In this document: positions 15,901 through 24,192 of the stretch, piece after piece
Layout: every line of letters begins with the position of its first letter
How positions within the stretch are numbered: position 1 is the stretch's first letter
Source of the DNA: Paenibacillus oryzae
GTDB taxonomy: Bacteria > Bacillota > Bacilli > Paenibacillales > Paenibacillaceae
Direction: 5' to 3'
Assembly (NCBI RefSeq): GCF_001675045.1
Contig: NZ_LYPA01000074.1
Coordinates: 1-34,453 of the forward strand
Length of the DNA: 34,453 nt
Program-made: the position numbers and the translations under genes
Notes under the pieces: model-generated
Seen by the model: the letters and a program-made list of their open reading frames with translations, nothing else
The model's database searches: none
Told to the model about the DNA's origin: nothing

Positions 15901-15951
15901 GTAGTCTGATTAGAATAGAAACATTCTATAGTCTAATTAGACTATTGTCAA
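15901..15951 (-). promoter_or_regulatory. Strong promoter with duplicated palindromic operator (PadR-type control)
   Basis: TTGACA (15946-15951), exactly 17 bases, TAGAAT (15923-15928) on the minus strand. The perfect 18-bp palindrome ATAGTCTAATTAGACTAT (15928-15945) fills the spacer. A second copy at 15901-15918 matches at 14 of 18 positions, 27 bp downstream in the transcribed direction. Binding would block RNA polymerase, fitting autorepression by the operon's PadR protein. Confidence 0.85.
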
Positions 15952-15994
15952 TTAAGTCATATTGGAGCAGCAGGACAGGGATTGATTTTTGTTT

Positions 15995-16045
15995 ACTATT
16001 AAAAATAGTTAATAAACCACCGAACCAAGCTATCCTTTCTGCGAC
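15995..16045 (+). promoter_or_regulatory. Candidate control region of the ECF-like gene
   Basis: A dyad ACTATT-AAA-AATAGT (15995-16009) is followed by CGAACC (16021-16026), 15 bases, then CGAC (16042-16045). The latter pair resembles an ECF-type promoter (GAAC ... CGtc), which would fit autoregulation, but spacing is one base short of the usual 16. Predicted leader about 30 nt. Confidence 0.35.
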
Positions 16046-16082
16046 TTTATAGATGAAAGCTTTCGAACGAGAGGTGAAAACC

Positions 16083-17747
16083 ATGCCAAACAAGGATTTA
16101 GGCAGCCAAATTAACTTTTTATTGGGAGTAGCTTTTCGTAAATGCGGCAGTCTTGAAGACGCGCAGGATTTAGTACAGGAAACCTTGCTGGCGTCCATTG
16201 CTTATCTTTCAAAGGGCAAAACAATCGAAGAGCCTAAAGCCTGGCTTCTTACCGTTTTGAATCGCAAATATTATGATACGCTTCGAAAAAAATATAACTA
16301 TCCAAAGGTCACTATTGGTGAGTATTTTGACATTGCTGACGATAACCTTGCAATTGACGAAATTGAAAAATCGGATGAAGCCGAAGCCATACGGCGTGAA
16401 ATTGCCTATCTTTCAAAGATTTATAGAGAGGTAATTGTTCGGTTTTATATGAACGGCGAAGAGGTCGGAGGAATAGCAGCGGCACTGGGCATACCAGCCG
16501 GAACCGTAAAAAGCAGACTGTCTGCAGGCAGAGAGCGAATGAAGAAAGGGTTGAACAGGATGGATAGCTACCATAAACAAAGCTATGAACCAATTGAGTT
16601 GCATGTTGCAAACAGCGGTCAATGGGGAATGAACGGTGAACCGGCTTCTCTTGTTAACCATGATCTGATAGCCCAAAATTTGTTGTATTTAGCCTATTCA
16701 AGGCCAATTACCATTGAACATTTATCACGCGAGATTGGAATTCCTGCTGCTTATATTGAACCGATTATCCAAAAGCTTGTGAAGGGCGAGTTAATGAGAC
16801 AAACAGGCAACAAGGTATACACCGACTTCATCATATCCACTCTTGAGGACAGGGGAAAACACATCCCCGCGCAAAAACAGCTTGTAGAAAACCATTTTGA
16901 GCAGTTTTGGAGTGCCATTCAAACGGGGCTTGATAAACTCCGCCAAACCGATTATTTCCTTCGCTTCAACTCTGATCAGCGCCACGCGCTGGAGCTGTAT
17001 TTTGTTTTTAACTGTATGGATTACGGCATTCATAGGACATTCAATCAGATTTTTGGTAAGGAACAGATTATCACTGACCGCCCCAACGGCGGAAAATGGA
17101 TTGCTTTTGGATACGCCAATTCCAAGAAGCTGGATTATCGGGAGCATATGGACATAATGAAACATGCTTACGCGGGCGAAAGACATGTGTATCTGGAAAA
17201 CTATCTCGGTTCAAAAATGATCGGTATGCATGTTTATGACCCGGAAGGTTTTCCGGTAAAGCTATATCATCGAGATCCATATTATAAATCCTTTTATGGT
17301 GAACAGGATGGAGATTATTTGAAGCTCCTTTATATCATTCACAGTGGCATTAATCCTGTTGAAACCGGATTTAACATCGAATTGCTTAAAAGTATACCCT
17401 GGTTGACTGAATGCAAAATTCTGCGGTCGGACAACGGTAAAGTGGAACTAAACATACCCGTGCTTACACAAAAAGAGTCTGAATCGCTCTGGCAAATATG
17501 CGCCGAAACAAAATCCGCCATGACGGACGATCTGAAGGAGCTGCTCTCCGGATTTTATAGGGGGAAAAAGCAGGAGATTCCCCTGCATATTAAAAGCGTC
17601 CCCCTTCAAAAGCAATATCTATGGTCGAATCATGCGTTTTTATTTGCGACATTGCGTTGCGCCATAAAACGCGGAAAACTGTATGATGGCGGTTATGATC
17701 TGGAAGCACAACCACCGTATCCGATGATTTTTATTGTGGAGGGCTAA
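16083..17747 (+). CDS. ECF-like sigma factor with a ~400-residue C-terminal extension
   Basis: The N-terminal ~160 residues are a sigma-70/ECF protein. Region 2 is AQDLVQETLLASIAYLSKGKTIEEPKAWLLTVLNRKYYDTLRKK in outline (residues ~25-70). Region 4 (~103-157) has YREVIVRFYMNGEEVGGIAAALG and the helix-turn-helix tail GTVKSRLSAGRERMKKGL. A second DNA-binding-like winged helix follows at about 195-250 (ITIEHLSREIGIPAAYIEPIIQKLVKGE in part). The final ~300 residues I do not recognise. Total 554 aa versus ~160-200 for a standard ECF. The start at 16083 has GAGAGGTG 6 bases upstream. No anti-sigma gene is adjacent, so the extension may supply the control or a ligand sensor. Divergent from the esterase/PadR operon. 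Confidence 0.8.
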   Translation: MPNKDLGSQINFLLGVAFRKCGSLEDAQDLVQETLLASIAYLSKGKTIEEPKAWLLTVLNRKYYDTLRKKYNYPKVTIGEYFDIADDNLAIDEIEKSDEAEAIRREIAYLSKIYREVIVRFYMNGEEVGGIAAALGIPAGTVKSRLSAGRERMKKGLNRMDSYHKQSYEPIELHVANSGQWGMNGEPASLVNHDLIAQNLLYLAYSRPITIEHLSREIGIPAAYIEPIIQKLVKGELMRQTGNKVYTDFIISTLEDRGKHIPAQKQLVENHFEQFWSAIQTGLDKLRQTDYFLRFNSDQRHALELYFVFNCMDYGIHRTFNQIFGKEQIITDRPNGGKWIAFGYANSKKLDYREHMDIMKHAYAGERHVYLENYLGSKMIGMHVYDPEGFPVKLYHRDPYYKSFYGEQDGDYLKLLYIIHSGINPVETGFNIELLKSIPWLTECKILRSDNGKVELNIPVLTQKESESLWQICAETKSAMTDDLKELLSGFYRGKKQEIPLHIKSVPLQKQYLWSNHAFLFATLRCAIKRGKLYDGGYDLEAQPPYPMIFIVEG

Positions 17748-17839
17748 CCTGCTGTTTTGCACAACTTGCTTACCAGGGGGAGGCCAGCGCCCCATAGGGA
17801 CTTTAGCCCAAGAGCTAATGCCTATGCAGGCATACAGAA

Positions 17840-17878
17840 AAAATCCAGTTAGATCATCTGCTGACCTAACTGGATTTT
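17840..17878. terminator. Bidirectional terminator between convergent operons
   Basis: A perfect 13-bp stem, AAAATCCAGTTAG (17840-17852) with CTAACTGGATTTT (17866-17878), has A- and T-runs at both edges, so it should stop transcription of the ECF-like gene and of the ABC operon ending at 17924. The 92 bases between the ECF stop and this hairpin hold no gene. Confidence 0.88.
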
Positions 17879-17923
17879 CCTATTTCTTCTCAGTTACACA
17901 TCTATTAAACATAGGGCAAAGCC

Positions 17924-19231
17924 TTAAATCTTATAAGCCTTCATAGCTTTGCGGATTTCCTTCCAGCTTGGGCGTTTGCCGTACATCAGGACGCCCGTGC
18001 GATAGATCTTGGCCGATATATATACCGCCACATATATGGAGACCAGCAGGATAGCGATGGAAACAAGCACCTCCCAGGTCGGAACGCCTGTAAGTCCAAG
18101 CCTCAGCATCATCACATAAGGCGAGAACAGAGGAATAAAGGAAGTAACCTTAACCAGCAAGCTGTCCGGCGTGCTGATGCTGAACATGGCGATGTAGAAG
18201 CCTGCCAGTGAAATAAACGTCATCGGCATTGTTGCCTGCCCCAAATCCTCCGTCCGGCTTACGATGGAGCCAACCGCCGCATAAAGCGTAGCGAACAGGA
18301 AGAAGCCGGTCAGGAAAAAAATCAGGGAATACGCAAGTATCATAGGATCAATGGCTGACAAATCTATGTTGAAGCTGCTAAGCGCGCTTTTGTTATGCGG
18401 CAGCGACAGATTGATCAGCATAACGCAGACGTAGAGAGAAACCTGAGCCAGCACAACCAGGAACATGCCGAAAATTTTACCAAACATCTGCTTAAGCGGC
18501 GCAACGCTTGTGATGAGAATTTCCATAATGCGCGAGCTTTTTTCGGCAGTTACTTCGGATGCGATCAATTGGCCCGATGTCATGATGGCCATAAACAAGA
18601 AGATAATAATAAAGTAAATCAAGCCCATATTGACGCCTTGCTGAGCTGACGATTTGCCCTCTCCGCCCGATCCGGCGGTAGCAATCTGCAGCGTTGTAAT
18701 TTTGATCGGCGCTTGAAGCGCAGCCAGTTGGCCCTCGCTAAGGCCCGCATCCTGCAGTGCCGTTTGCAAACGAATATTTTGAAGGGCCGTTTGCAGAGAT
18801 TCTGTTATGCTGATATCCAGAAGCTTCTCCGACTTGTAGGACATAGCGGGGTAGCCGCTGTCGCTCATATCGCCGAACTCAAGATAGCCGCTAATGGCTC
18901 CATCCTTAATAGAATCCTGCAATAGCTGTTCGTTCTGGGCGGCGTCGCCCTTGTCCGGGAATGCCATCATTTTGATTTTGCTGCCCTCAATAGCATCGAA
19001 ATAAGCTTTAAGGCTGTTCCCCGTTGCAGTTCCGGCATCCTGCTCCTGTTGGGATTGGATGTAGCCAATTTGTTTTGCGCTGGATTCGCCCTTGTCGAAC
19101 TGAGTAATGATGTAAGGAAGATTGATGCCGATACTGATAATGAGTGCAATAATAAGCGTTGTAATAATAAAGGCTTTGCCGCGGAATTTGTTCCTCGCCG
19201 TAAATCCAACTACTGTCCAGAAACTATTCAT
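17924..19231 (-). CDS. ABC-2 type permease, NatB/YhaP-like
   Basis: Membrane subunit of an exporter. One helix near the N terminus (about 22-42) is followed by an extracytoplasmic domain of ~150 residues and a C-terminal block of about five helices. TAEKSSRIMEILITSV and the nearby MFGKIFGMF are characteristic of NatB/YhaP permeases. The ATG at 19231 is preferred over the GTG at 19240 because GGTGG lies 9 bases upstream; it overlaps the NatA-like gene by 8 bp. Length 435 aa. NatAB in B. subtilis extrudes Na+, but related pairs have other substrates, so transport specificity is open. Confidence 0.9.
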   Translation of the reverse strand: MNSFWTVVGFTARNKFRGKAFIITTLIIALIISIGINLPYIITQFDKGESSAKQIGYIQSQQEQDAGTATGNSLKAYFDAIEGSKIKMMAFPDKGDAAQNEQLLQDSIKDGAISGYLEFGDMSDSGYPAMSYKSEKLLDISITESLQTALQNIRLQTALQDAGLSEGQLAALQAPIKITTLQIATAGSGGEGKSSAQQGVNMGLIYFIIIFLFMAIMTSGQLIASEVTAEKSSRIMEILITSVAPLKQMFGKIFGMFLVVLAQVSLYVCVMLINLSLPHNKSALSSFNIDLSAIDPMILAYSLIFFLTGFFLFATLYAAVGSIVSRTEDLGQATMPMTFISLAGFYIAMFSISTPDSLLVKVTSFIPLFSPYVMMLRLGLTGVPTWEVLVSIAILLVSIYVAVYISAKIYRTGVLMYGKRPSWKEIRKAMKAYKI

Positions 19232-20126
19232 TACGCTCACCCACCGTCTTAATAAAGATTTCGTTTAATGTTGGTTCCTTAATTTCGAAGCGTGTCACTT
19301 CAGCCTGCTCCAGAGCATGACGCAAAATTTCCGGTCCTACAGCTTCCGACTGGATGCCGATTTCATAGCCGTATTCATGGTTTTTGACAAGGGTAACGCC
19401 GCTAATGTCTTCAAGCCCCTTCACTTCCGTTCTTGTGCTGAGGATGACGCGTTCCCGCGGGAATTGGCCTTTTAACTCCTTCAGATTGCCGCTTAGCACC
19501 GTATTGGACCGATGCAATATCGTAATGTTGCGGCACAGCTCCTCGACATGCTCCATGCGGTGCGTCGAAAAGAGAATGCTGCTTCCGGAATCCCGCAGCT
19601 CTTTTACAGTAGCTTTCAGCACTTCAACGTTAACGGGGTCCAATCCGCTAAAGGCTTCATCAAGTACAACAAATTGCGGCTTATGGTTAACGGCGGCGAT
19701 AAACTGGATTTTCTGCTGATTGCCCTTGGACAGCTCCTCTACCTTTTTGCCGTAATATTCCGGAACCTCAAATCTCTCCAGCCAGCGCTTCAGGTTTTGA
19801 TCGGCATCCCGTTTGGACATGCCGCGAAGCTGGGAAAGGTAAATAATCTGGTCACAAACCCGGATTTTGGGATACAGCCCGCGTTCCTCCGGCAAATAAC
19901 CCAGCAGGCCAAGCTGCTTTGTGCTGTAAGGCTGACCGTTGTAACGAATTGTGCCGGAATCCGGATAAATCAGCCCCAGCACCATTCGCATCGTTGTTGT
20001 TTTGCCAGCGCCGTTAGCGCCCAGCAAACCATAAATTTCGCCTTTATCGACCTCAAAGCTGATGCCGTTAACGGCTGTTTTGTCCGCGTATTGCTTCATC
20101 ACGTTTTCAACTATTAATGGTTTCAT
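19224..20126 (-). CDS. ABC transporter ATP-binding protein, NatA/YhaQ-like
   Basis: ATPase partner of the permease encoded next. Walker A GANGAGKT, signature LSKGNQQKIQF (a common variant of LSGGQ in this group), Walker B FVVLDEAFSGLDP and H-loop STHRMEH are all present. The C-terminal ~80 residues resemble the DUF4162-type tail of NatA/YhaQ ATPases. Length 300 aa. Starts within the stop codon of the preceding ATPase gene (ATGA overlap), so the two ATPases are translationally coupled. Confidence 0.92.
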   Translation of the reverse strand: MKPLIVENVMKQYADKTAVNGISFEVDKGEIYGLLGANGAGKTTTMRMVLGLIYPDSGTIRYNGQPYSTKQLGLLGYLPEERGLYPKIRVCDQIIYLSQLRGMSKRDADQNLKRWLERFEVPEYYGKKVEELSKGNQQKIQFIAAVNHKPQFVVLDEAFSGLDPVNVEVLKATVKELRDSGSSILFSTHRMEHVEELCRNITILHRSNTVLSGNLKELKGQFPRERVILSTRTEVKGLEDISGVTLVKNHEYGYEIGIQSEAVGPEILRHALEQAEVTRFEIKEPTLNEIFIKTVGERNE

Positions 20127-21058
20127 GTGAACAATCCCCTCGTTTCATGTACTCTTGATCCCAAACCGTCCTGCTGAAGATGTGCTGCCAATATATCATC
20201 CAATTCCAAGGCTTGCCTGCTGCTGATAGCTATGCCGTTTAGCCTGCACCATTCCTCTGCGTCCAGCGCTTTTCCCGTTGTAACACGGAACGACGACGCT
20301 CCAACAGCTTCAATGCCGCATTGACCGGGAAGCTCCGCCAGACGCCCTGGCGTTAACTCTTCTCCCGAAACATATAGCGTAAACCAGTTTCCAAACAGCT
20401 CATCCTTTTCATACATGCCCAGCACCCGGCCTTGCGCCACAAACACAATGTAATCCGCCAGACGTTTTACTTCCTCGATAATATGCGTATTCATCAAAAT
20501 CGTTTTACCGCCTTGGCCCATATACCGGTGCAAAACATCAATCATCGTTTTCCAGGCGATTGGGTCAAGTCCCGACGAAGGCTCATCCAATAGCAGCAGC
20601 TCCGGACTATGGGATATAGCAAGCGCAAACTCGAATTTTCGGCGCATTCCCTTGGACATTTTGGACATCCGCTGATTATCGCTAACGCCCAAGATATGAA
20701 GCAGCTCCTGATATCGGTTGACATTCCAGCTTGGATACCAGCGGCTGTAATAAAGAGCCTTATCGCAAGCCTTCAAGTTATCGTCCAGCTTAAATGGTCC
20801 TTCCGCCAGATAACCTATCCGCTGCTTAATCAAGTGCTCATCTTCGCCGCCCATTTCGTTTCCCAGCACTGTAATTCGCCCGTAATCAGGCTTGCTGAGA
20901 TTCAGCGCCATACGAAACAATGTGCTTTTCCCGCTGCCATTAGGGCCAACTATCGCCGTAATAAATCCTTCCGGGATGCCAAGCGTAACCGGTCCTAGCT
21001 TAAAACTGCTTCTGCTTTGAACAACTCCGTCAAAAACAATAGCCTGCCGCTCCTCCAT
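20123..21058 (-). CDS. ABC transporter ATP-binding protein, YtrB-like
   Basis: Second ATPase of the operon. Walker A GPNGSGKS (about residues 38-45), signature MSKGMRRKFEFALAIS, Walker B LLLLDEPSSGLDP and H-loop NTHIIEEV. Resembles B. subtilis YtrB and other ATPases adjacent to YtrA-type GntR regulators. Length 311 aa, with a ~90-residue C-terminal domain after the core. Begins 3 bp beyond the GntR gene. Its membrane partner is probably the six-helix protein encoded first in the operon rather than the NatB-like permease, which has its own ATPase. Confidence 0.9.
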   Translation of the reverse strand: MEERQAIVFDGVVQSRSSFKLGPVTLGIPEGFITAIVGPNGSGKSTLFRMALNLSKPDYGRITVLGNEMGGEDEHLIKQRIGYLAEGPFKLDDNLKACDKALYYSRWYPSWNVNRYQELLHILGVSDNQRMSKMSKGMRRKFEFALAISHSPELLLLDEPSSGLDPIAWKTMIDVLHRYMGQGGKTILMNTHIIEEVKRLADYIVFVAQGRVLGMYEKDELFGNWFTLYVSGEELTPGRLAELPGQCGIEAVGASSFRVTTGKALDAEEWCRLNGIAISSRQALELDDILAAHLQQDGLGSRVHETRGLFT

Positions 21059-21061
21059 GTC

Positions 21062-21457
21062 TCATCCTCCTTCGCCGTAGTGCCTGTTTATTGCCTCTTT
21101 GAACAACTGATTCAATTCTTCCTTGGTACACTTCACTCTTGTTCCAGCCACAATAGCTTCATCGATGGCCTCCATCACTCCCGCCAAACGCTGCCGATCG
21201 CGCTCCTGCTCTCCGACTCGCGCCACATAGGTGCCTGTTCCCTGACGAGTTCGCACAAGCCCTTCCGTTTCCAGATCGCTATACACCCGTTTCACCGTTA
21301 TAACACTGCATTTAACAGCTTGTGCAAGCTCGCGGATAGAAGGAAGCAAGGTGCCCTCGGCCAATTGCCCGCTTACAATCAAAGCTTTGAGTTGAACCTC
21401 TATTTGCTGATAGAGCGGCTCGGAGCTTTGCTCGTTAATTTGAATGGGCAGACGCAT
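21062..21457 (-). CDS. GntR-family regulator, YtrA subfamily
   Basis: Small repressor, 131 aa. The N-terminal winged helix (about 10-78) has EPLYQQIEVQLKALIVSG and LPSIRELAQAVKCSVITVKRVYSDLETEGLV. Only a short helical tail follows, as in YtrA-type GntR proteins that control linked ABC transporters. A GGGTGAAGCG-type ribosome site precedes the ATG. The 30-bp palindrome at the operon promoter is the likely operator, giving autorepression relieved by an unknown signal, often cell-wall stress in this subfamily. Confidence 0.92.
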   Translation of the reverse strand: MRLPIQINEQSSEPLYQQIEVQLKALIVSGQLAEGTLLPSIRELAQAVKCSVITVKRVYSDLETEGLVRTRQGTGTYVARVGEQERDRQRLAGVMEAIDEAIVAGTRVKCTKEELNQLFKEAINRHYGEGG

Positions 21458-21477
21458 CGCTTCACCCGCTTTCCAGA

Positions 21478-22209
21478 TTATCTAAACAAATCGCGTTCAA
21501 TTATGCGGCCTGCTTTTGCCCTATAACTAACGAATACAGCTAAAACTGCCGCACCAAATGGAACCAGACTAATCCAGCCCTTTCCATCCCTGCATAACTC
21601 GTATATCCTTACCAGCATAGAATACTGAATAAGATGCGAAAACAAGATAGTTCCACCCAGGAACAGCACCACAATGCATACACAAAACCAGAAATAAAAC
21701 TTGCCTGAGTATCCAATCTCGATGTACGTATACATAACTCCTGCCGCTATCGCGTAGCTGAACCAGTATAATACGAATAACAGGTAGCTGACTAAATCAA
21801 GCGGGACATTGAACAACTGCGTTGTCATAAGGTAAAAAAGGATAAAAAAGAGACCTGTTGTCGGGATGGCGTTCATGAATAACAAAAAGATTCGCCCTAG
21901 TGCGATCTGACGATTCGAAATCGGAAGTATTCTCCAGCCTACAACCCTGTTTGTATAATCATCGGATTTCCAATAAAACCCTTTAACCTGAGATGACATC
22001 AGACCAAGCAGCGGAAGTATTCCGACAGCAAGAAAGTCCATCGACCAACCGATAAAGGGATCAACTTCACTATCCCGAAGCCCATCCGCGAAGTATTTGC
22101 CCAAAAAGATCAGCAGGTAAAAGATAAAAAAAACGCCCATTAAATGCCGCCATCCGCCTCTTTTATACTCTTCCTTAGCAAAATACCATGCGCCTTGCCA
22201 AGTGTTCAT
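21478..22209 (-). CDS. Six-helix membrane protein, probable ABC-2 type permease
   Basis: Integral membrane protein, 243 aa, about six hydrophobic helices (first near 24-42, last near 215-230) with a basic N terminus. I recognise no specific family motif. Its position at the head of a GntR-YtrB-NatA-NatB operon suggests the membrane partner of the YtrB-like ATPase. AGGAGG lies 9 bases before the ATG. First gene behind the palindrome-controlled promoter. Confidence 0.8.
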   Translation of the reverse strand: MNTWQGAWYFAKEEYKRGGWRHLMGVFFIFYLLIFLGKYFADGLRDSEVDPFIGWSMDFLAVGILPLLGLMSSQVKGFYWKSDDYTNRVVGWRILPISNRQIALGRIFLLFMNAIPTTGLFFILFYLMTTQLFNVPLDLVSYLLFVLYWFSYAIAAGVMYTYIEIGYSGKFYFWFCVCIVVLFLGGTILFSHLIQYSMLVRIYELCRDGKGWISLVPFGAAVLAVFVSYRAKAGRIIERDLFR

Positions 22210-22246
22210 GCGTTTACGCCTCCTAATATATGCCGCACATCGTTTA

Positions 22247-22299
22247 TATACTGTATATATCTATATACACAGTATATTCACACTATAATCCGATGTCAA
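22247..22299 (-). promoter_or_regulatory. Promoter and YtrA-type operator of the five-gene ABC operon
   Basis: TTGACA (22294-22299), 17 bases, TATACT (22271-22276) on the minus strand. A 30-bp near-perfect palindrome (22247-22276) has 14-bp arms beginning TATACTGT with one mismatch. It begins at the -10 and extends through the start site, a classic repressor position and consistent with the GntR protein of the same operon. Confidence 0.85.
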
Positions 22300-22312
22300 C
22301 CCCTTGAATATT

Positions 22313-22357
22313 AAAAAAGACCGTTCCACGCAGAATGATTCAACTCTGCAGGAACGG
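22313..22357 (-). terminator. Rho-independent terminator of the cta operon
   Basis: CCGTTCC (22321-22327) pairs with GGAACGG (22351-22357), with an inner GCAGA/TCTGC. On the minus strand TCTTTTTT follows at once (22313-22320). Placed just beyond ctaM and immediately upstream of the next promoter. Confidence 0.93.
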
Positions 22358-22383
22358 CCATTCGCCGAATTCCATTACACTTT

Positions 22384-22854
22384 TTAACTAAAAATGGCAT
22401 CAAACAGCGGTTTAACCTCCGCAGCGGGGTATATGACGTACAGGATGAGATAAACAAAAACGCCGGTAATCGCCGTAATAAACCAGATGATGGAGGTAAC
22501 TCGCCCAAGGCGGCGATGCTTGACCATTTTTTTGCGATAGCCCAATACGATGGTTGTAATCCCGAATACGGCAGCAACCGTAGCGAGGACAATATGGAAC
22601 AGCAGGAAAACAAGATAATAAGGCTTAAGTCCATCAGGCCCGTTATATGGGGTACTGCCAATAAACAGCGTTCGTGATGCATAGATGACAAAAAAGATAA
22701 CTGCCGCAACCGCGGCCCACAGCATAACCGTCTGATGCTGATCAAGCTTGCGCTTGATGGCAAGCCGCCACCCGATGGCGACCAGCACAGCGCTAACTAC
22801 AATAAAAAAAGTGCTGGTCGTCGGCATAATCGTATTCAAATCGCTACCACTCAA
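22384..22854 (-). CDS. ctaM: DUF420 protein, CtaM-type oxidase assembly factor
   Basis: Small membrane protein, 156 aa, with about four helices, of the DUF420 family; the Staphylococcus CtaM member is needed to mature haem-copper oxidases. Seen: LWAAVAAVIFFVIYASRTLFIG and conserved histidines in FLLFHIVLATVAA and KHRRLGR. Starts with TTG at 22854, with GGAG 8 bases upstream. Last gene of the cta operon, 21 bp after ctaG, followed by the operon terminator. Confidence 0.88.
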   Translation of the reverse strand: MSGSDLNTIMPTTSTFFIVVSAVLVAIGWRLAIKRKLDQHQTVMLWAAVAAVIFFVIYASRTLFIGSTPYNGPDGLKPYYLVFLLFHIVLATVAAVFGITTIVLGYRKKMVKHRRLGRVTSIIWFITAITGVFVYLILYVIYPAAEVKPLFDAIFS

Positions 22855-22875
22855 TCACATCACTCCATTTCATCC

Positions 22876-23775
22876 CTATTGTACCGTACCGGGATTAGGT
22901 AAATCATCCTCTGTATGCTCGCGTTTAAACCATTGCCGGAAAATATAGGCCAAAATGATGCCATACATCAGCTCCTGAACCAGCTTCATGACGATCCCGC
23001 CAAGCTGCTGATCCTGCAGCACTCCGCCCATAAAATTGAAAAACTCGGGGCCTCCGAATTCCGTCAATAAATATGCCGTATCGCCAGGAATGCAATATCC
23101 CATCGCGGTCGCCCATACGTTAGGATCATTGTATGTCGCGTATAAACCCGTATCCGCAAAAATAATAAGCGCGCAAGCAGGCGTCAGCAGCACTCCGTTG
23201 GCAAACACATACGCCATTCTTTTGACATCGGTCAGCCTTGACCATTCAGGAACCGGAGAAGCCACTTGCCACCACATCATAAAGGATGTTATAAGCAGGG
23301 CAACATAATAGAGGCGATGTACCGCAAAATTGGTCATGACATAATCATGCACAACGGGAACATGGTAGATAGAAAATAACATATTAAATAGAATAAGCGT
23401 TATAACGGGATGCATCATAAAATTTAGCCTGCGCCAGAACGGACGGCTAAACCACTTGCGCCACAGAAATGCCGGCGTAGCCAATAAAACCATAAGAGGC
23501 ACAATCAAATAAGAGATAGACATATTAATCATATGAAAAGTAAACATCAAATGACCAAGGAAGTTTAGCGGCCCGCCATGGGAAAGATAGAACAAAAAAA
23601 CGGCAGACACAAACAGAGTTTTTTGCCACCCGCTTGCTCCCTGCTCCTTCGGAGCATGCTTCTCCCGATATGGGCCAACCAGATAGAAATACAAGATAAC
23701 GACCGCAGCCATAGCAAACAAAAATAGCGGCGTCCACAATTCCTCAAAGCTGAAATAGCTCAGGATGCCAAACAT
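22876..23775 (-). CDS. ctaG: Cytochrome caa3 oxidase assembly protein CtaG
   Basis: Polytopic membrane protein (299 aa, about seven helices) of the Caa3_CtaG family, required for active caa3 oxidase in Bacillus, probably in copper delivery. Helices carry conserved histidines and methionines (LSHGGPLNFLGHLMFTFHMINMS, NFMMHPVI, FSIYHVPVVHDYV). The ATG at 23775 is chosen because AAAGGAG lies 10 bases upstream and the N terminus MFGILSYFSFEELWTP fits the family; an upstream in-frame extension has no such support. Confidence 0.92.
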   Translation of the reverse strand: MFGILSYFSFEELWTPLFLFAMAAVVILYFYLVGPYREKHAPKEQGASGWQKTLFVSAVFLFYLSHGGPLNFLGHLMFTFHMINMSISYLIVPLMVLLATPAFLWRKWFSRPFWRRLNFMMHPVITLILFNMLFSIYHVPVVHDYVMTNFAVHRLYYVALLITSFMMWWQVASPVPEWSRLTDVKRMAYVFANGVLLTPACALIIFADTGLYATYNDPNVWATAMGYCIPGDTAYLLTEFGGPEFFNFMGGVLQDQQLGGIVMKLVQELMYGIILAYIFRQWFKREHTEDDLPNPGTVQ

Positions 23776-23818
23776 AGCAATTGCACTCCTTTCGTGCCTA
23801 CCGTAATCTACGCAAGAA

Positions 23819-23841
23819 GAGGGACCCGGCAAGGGACCCTC
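23819..23841 (-). other. Hairpin in the ctaF-ctaG spacer
   Basis: GAGGGACCC-GGCAA-GGGACCCTC folds into an 8-bp stem with a single A/A mismatch. There is no T-run, so it may be a partial attenuator or mRNA-processing/stability element that lowers ctaG-ctaM relative to the oxidase subunits. Confidence 0.45.
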
Positions 23842-23871
23842 CTCTGTTCAATTATGCCACACGGGTTACCA

Positions 23872-24189
23872 TTACCACCATACCCAATATTCTGCCATAA
23901 TGACGCAGGTAAAAACGATAAAGACGCCAGACAAGATGCCGATAATGGCGAAGCGATGTCCACGATCCTTCATATGCATCCAGAAGGCCATCTGTACAAA
24001 CACCTGAAGCACTGCCGTTCCCAGCAAAATAATATAAATGAAGTCTTTGTTGATTTCGCCGCCGATGACAGTTGCAAACGCAATAAACGTTAGCAAAATG
24101 GAGAACACAAAAGCGACTATATGCTTCTTGGGTCCTTCAACCTTATGCCGCCTTCCGCTTTGCTCCGGGGAGGAACCATTCGCTGCCAT
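23872..24189 (-). CDS. ctaF: Cytochrome caa3 oxidase subunit IV
   Basis: Small accessory subunit (105 aa), CyoD/CtaF family, with three helices after a charged N terminus (HIVAFVFSILLTFIAFATV, FIYIILLGTAVLQVFVQMAFWMHM, IIGILSGVFIVFTCVIMAEYWVWW in outline). The conserved FVQMAFWMHM segment identifies the family. Begins 3 bp after the ctaE stop codon, with a GGTGG ribosome site inside ctaE. Confidence 0.93.
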   Translation of the reverse strand: MAANGSSPEQSGRRHKVEGPKKHIVAFVFSILLTFIAFATVIGGEINKDFIYIILLGTAVLQVFVQMAFWMHMKDRGHRFAIIGILSGVFIVFTCVIMAEYWVWW

Positions 24190-24192
24190 GCG

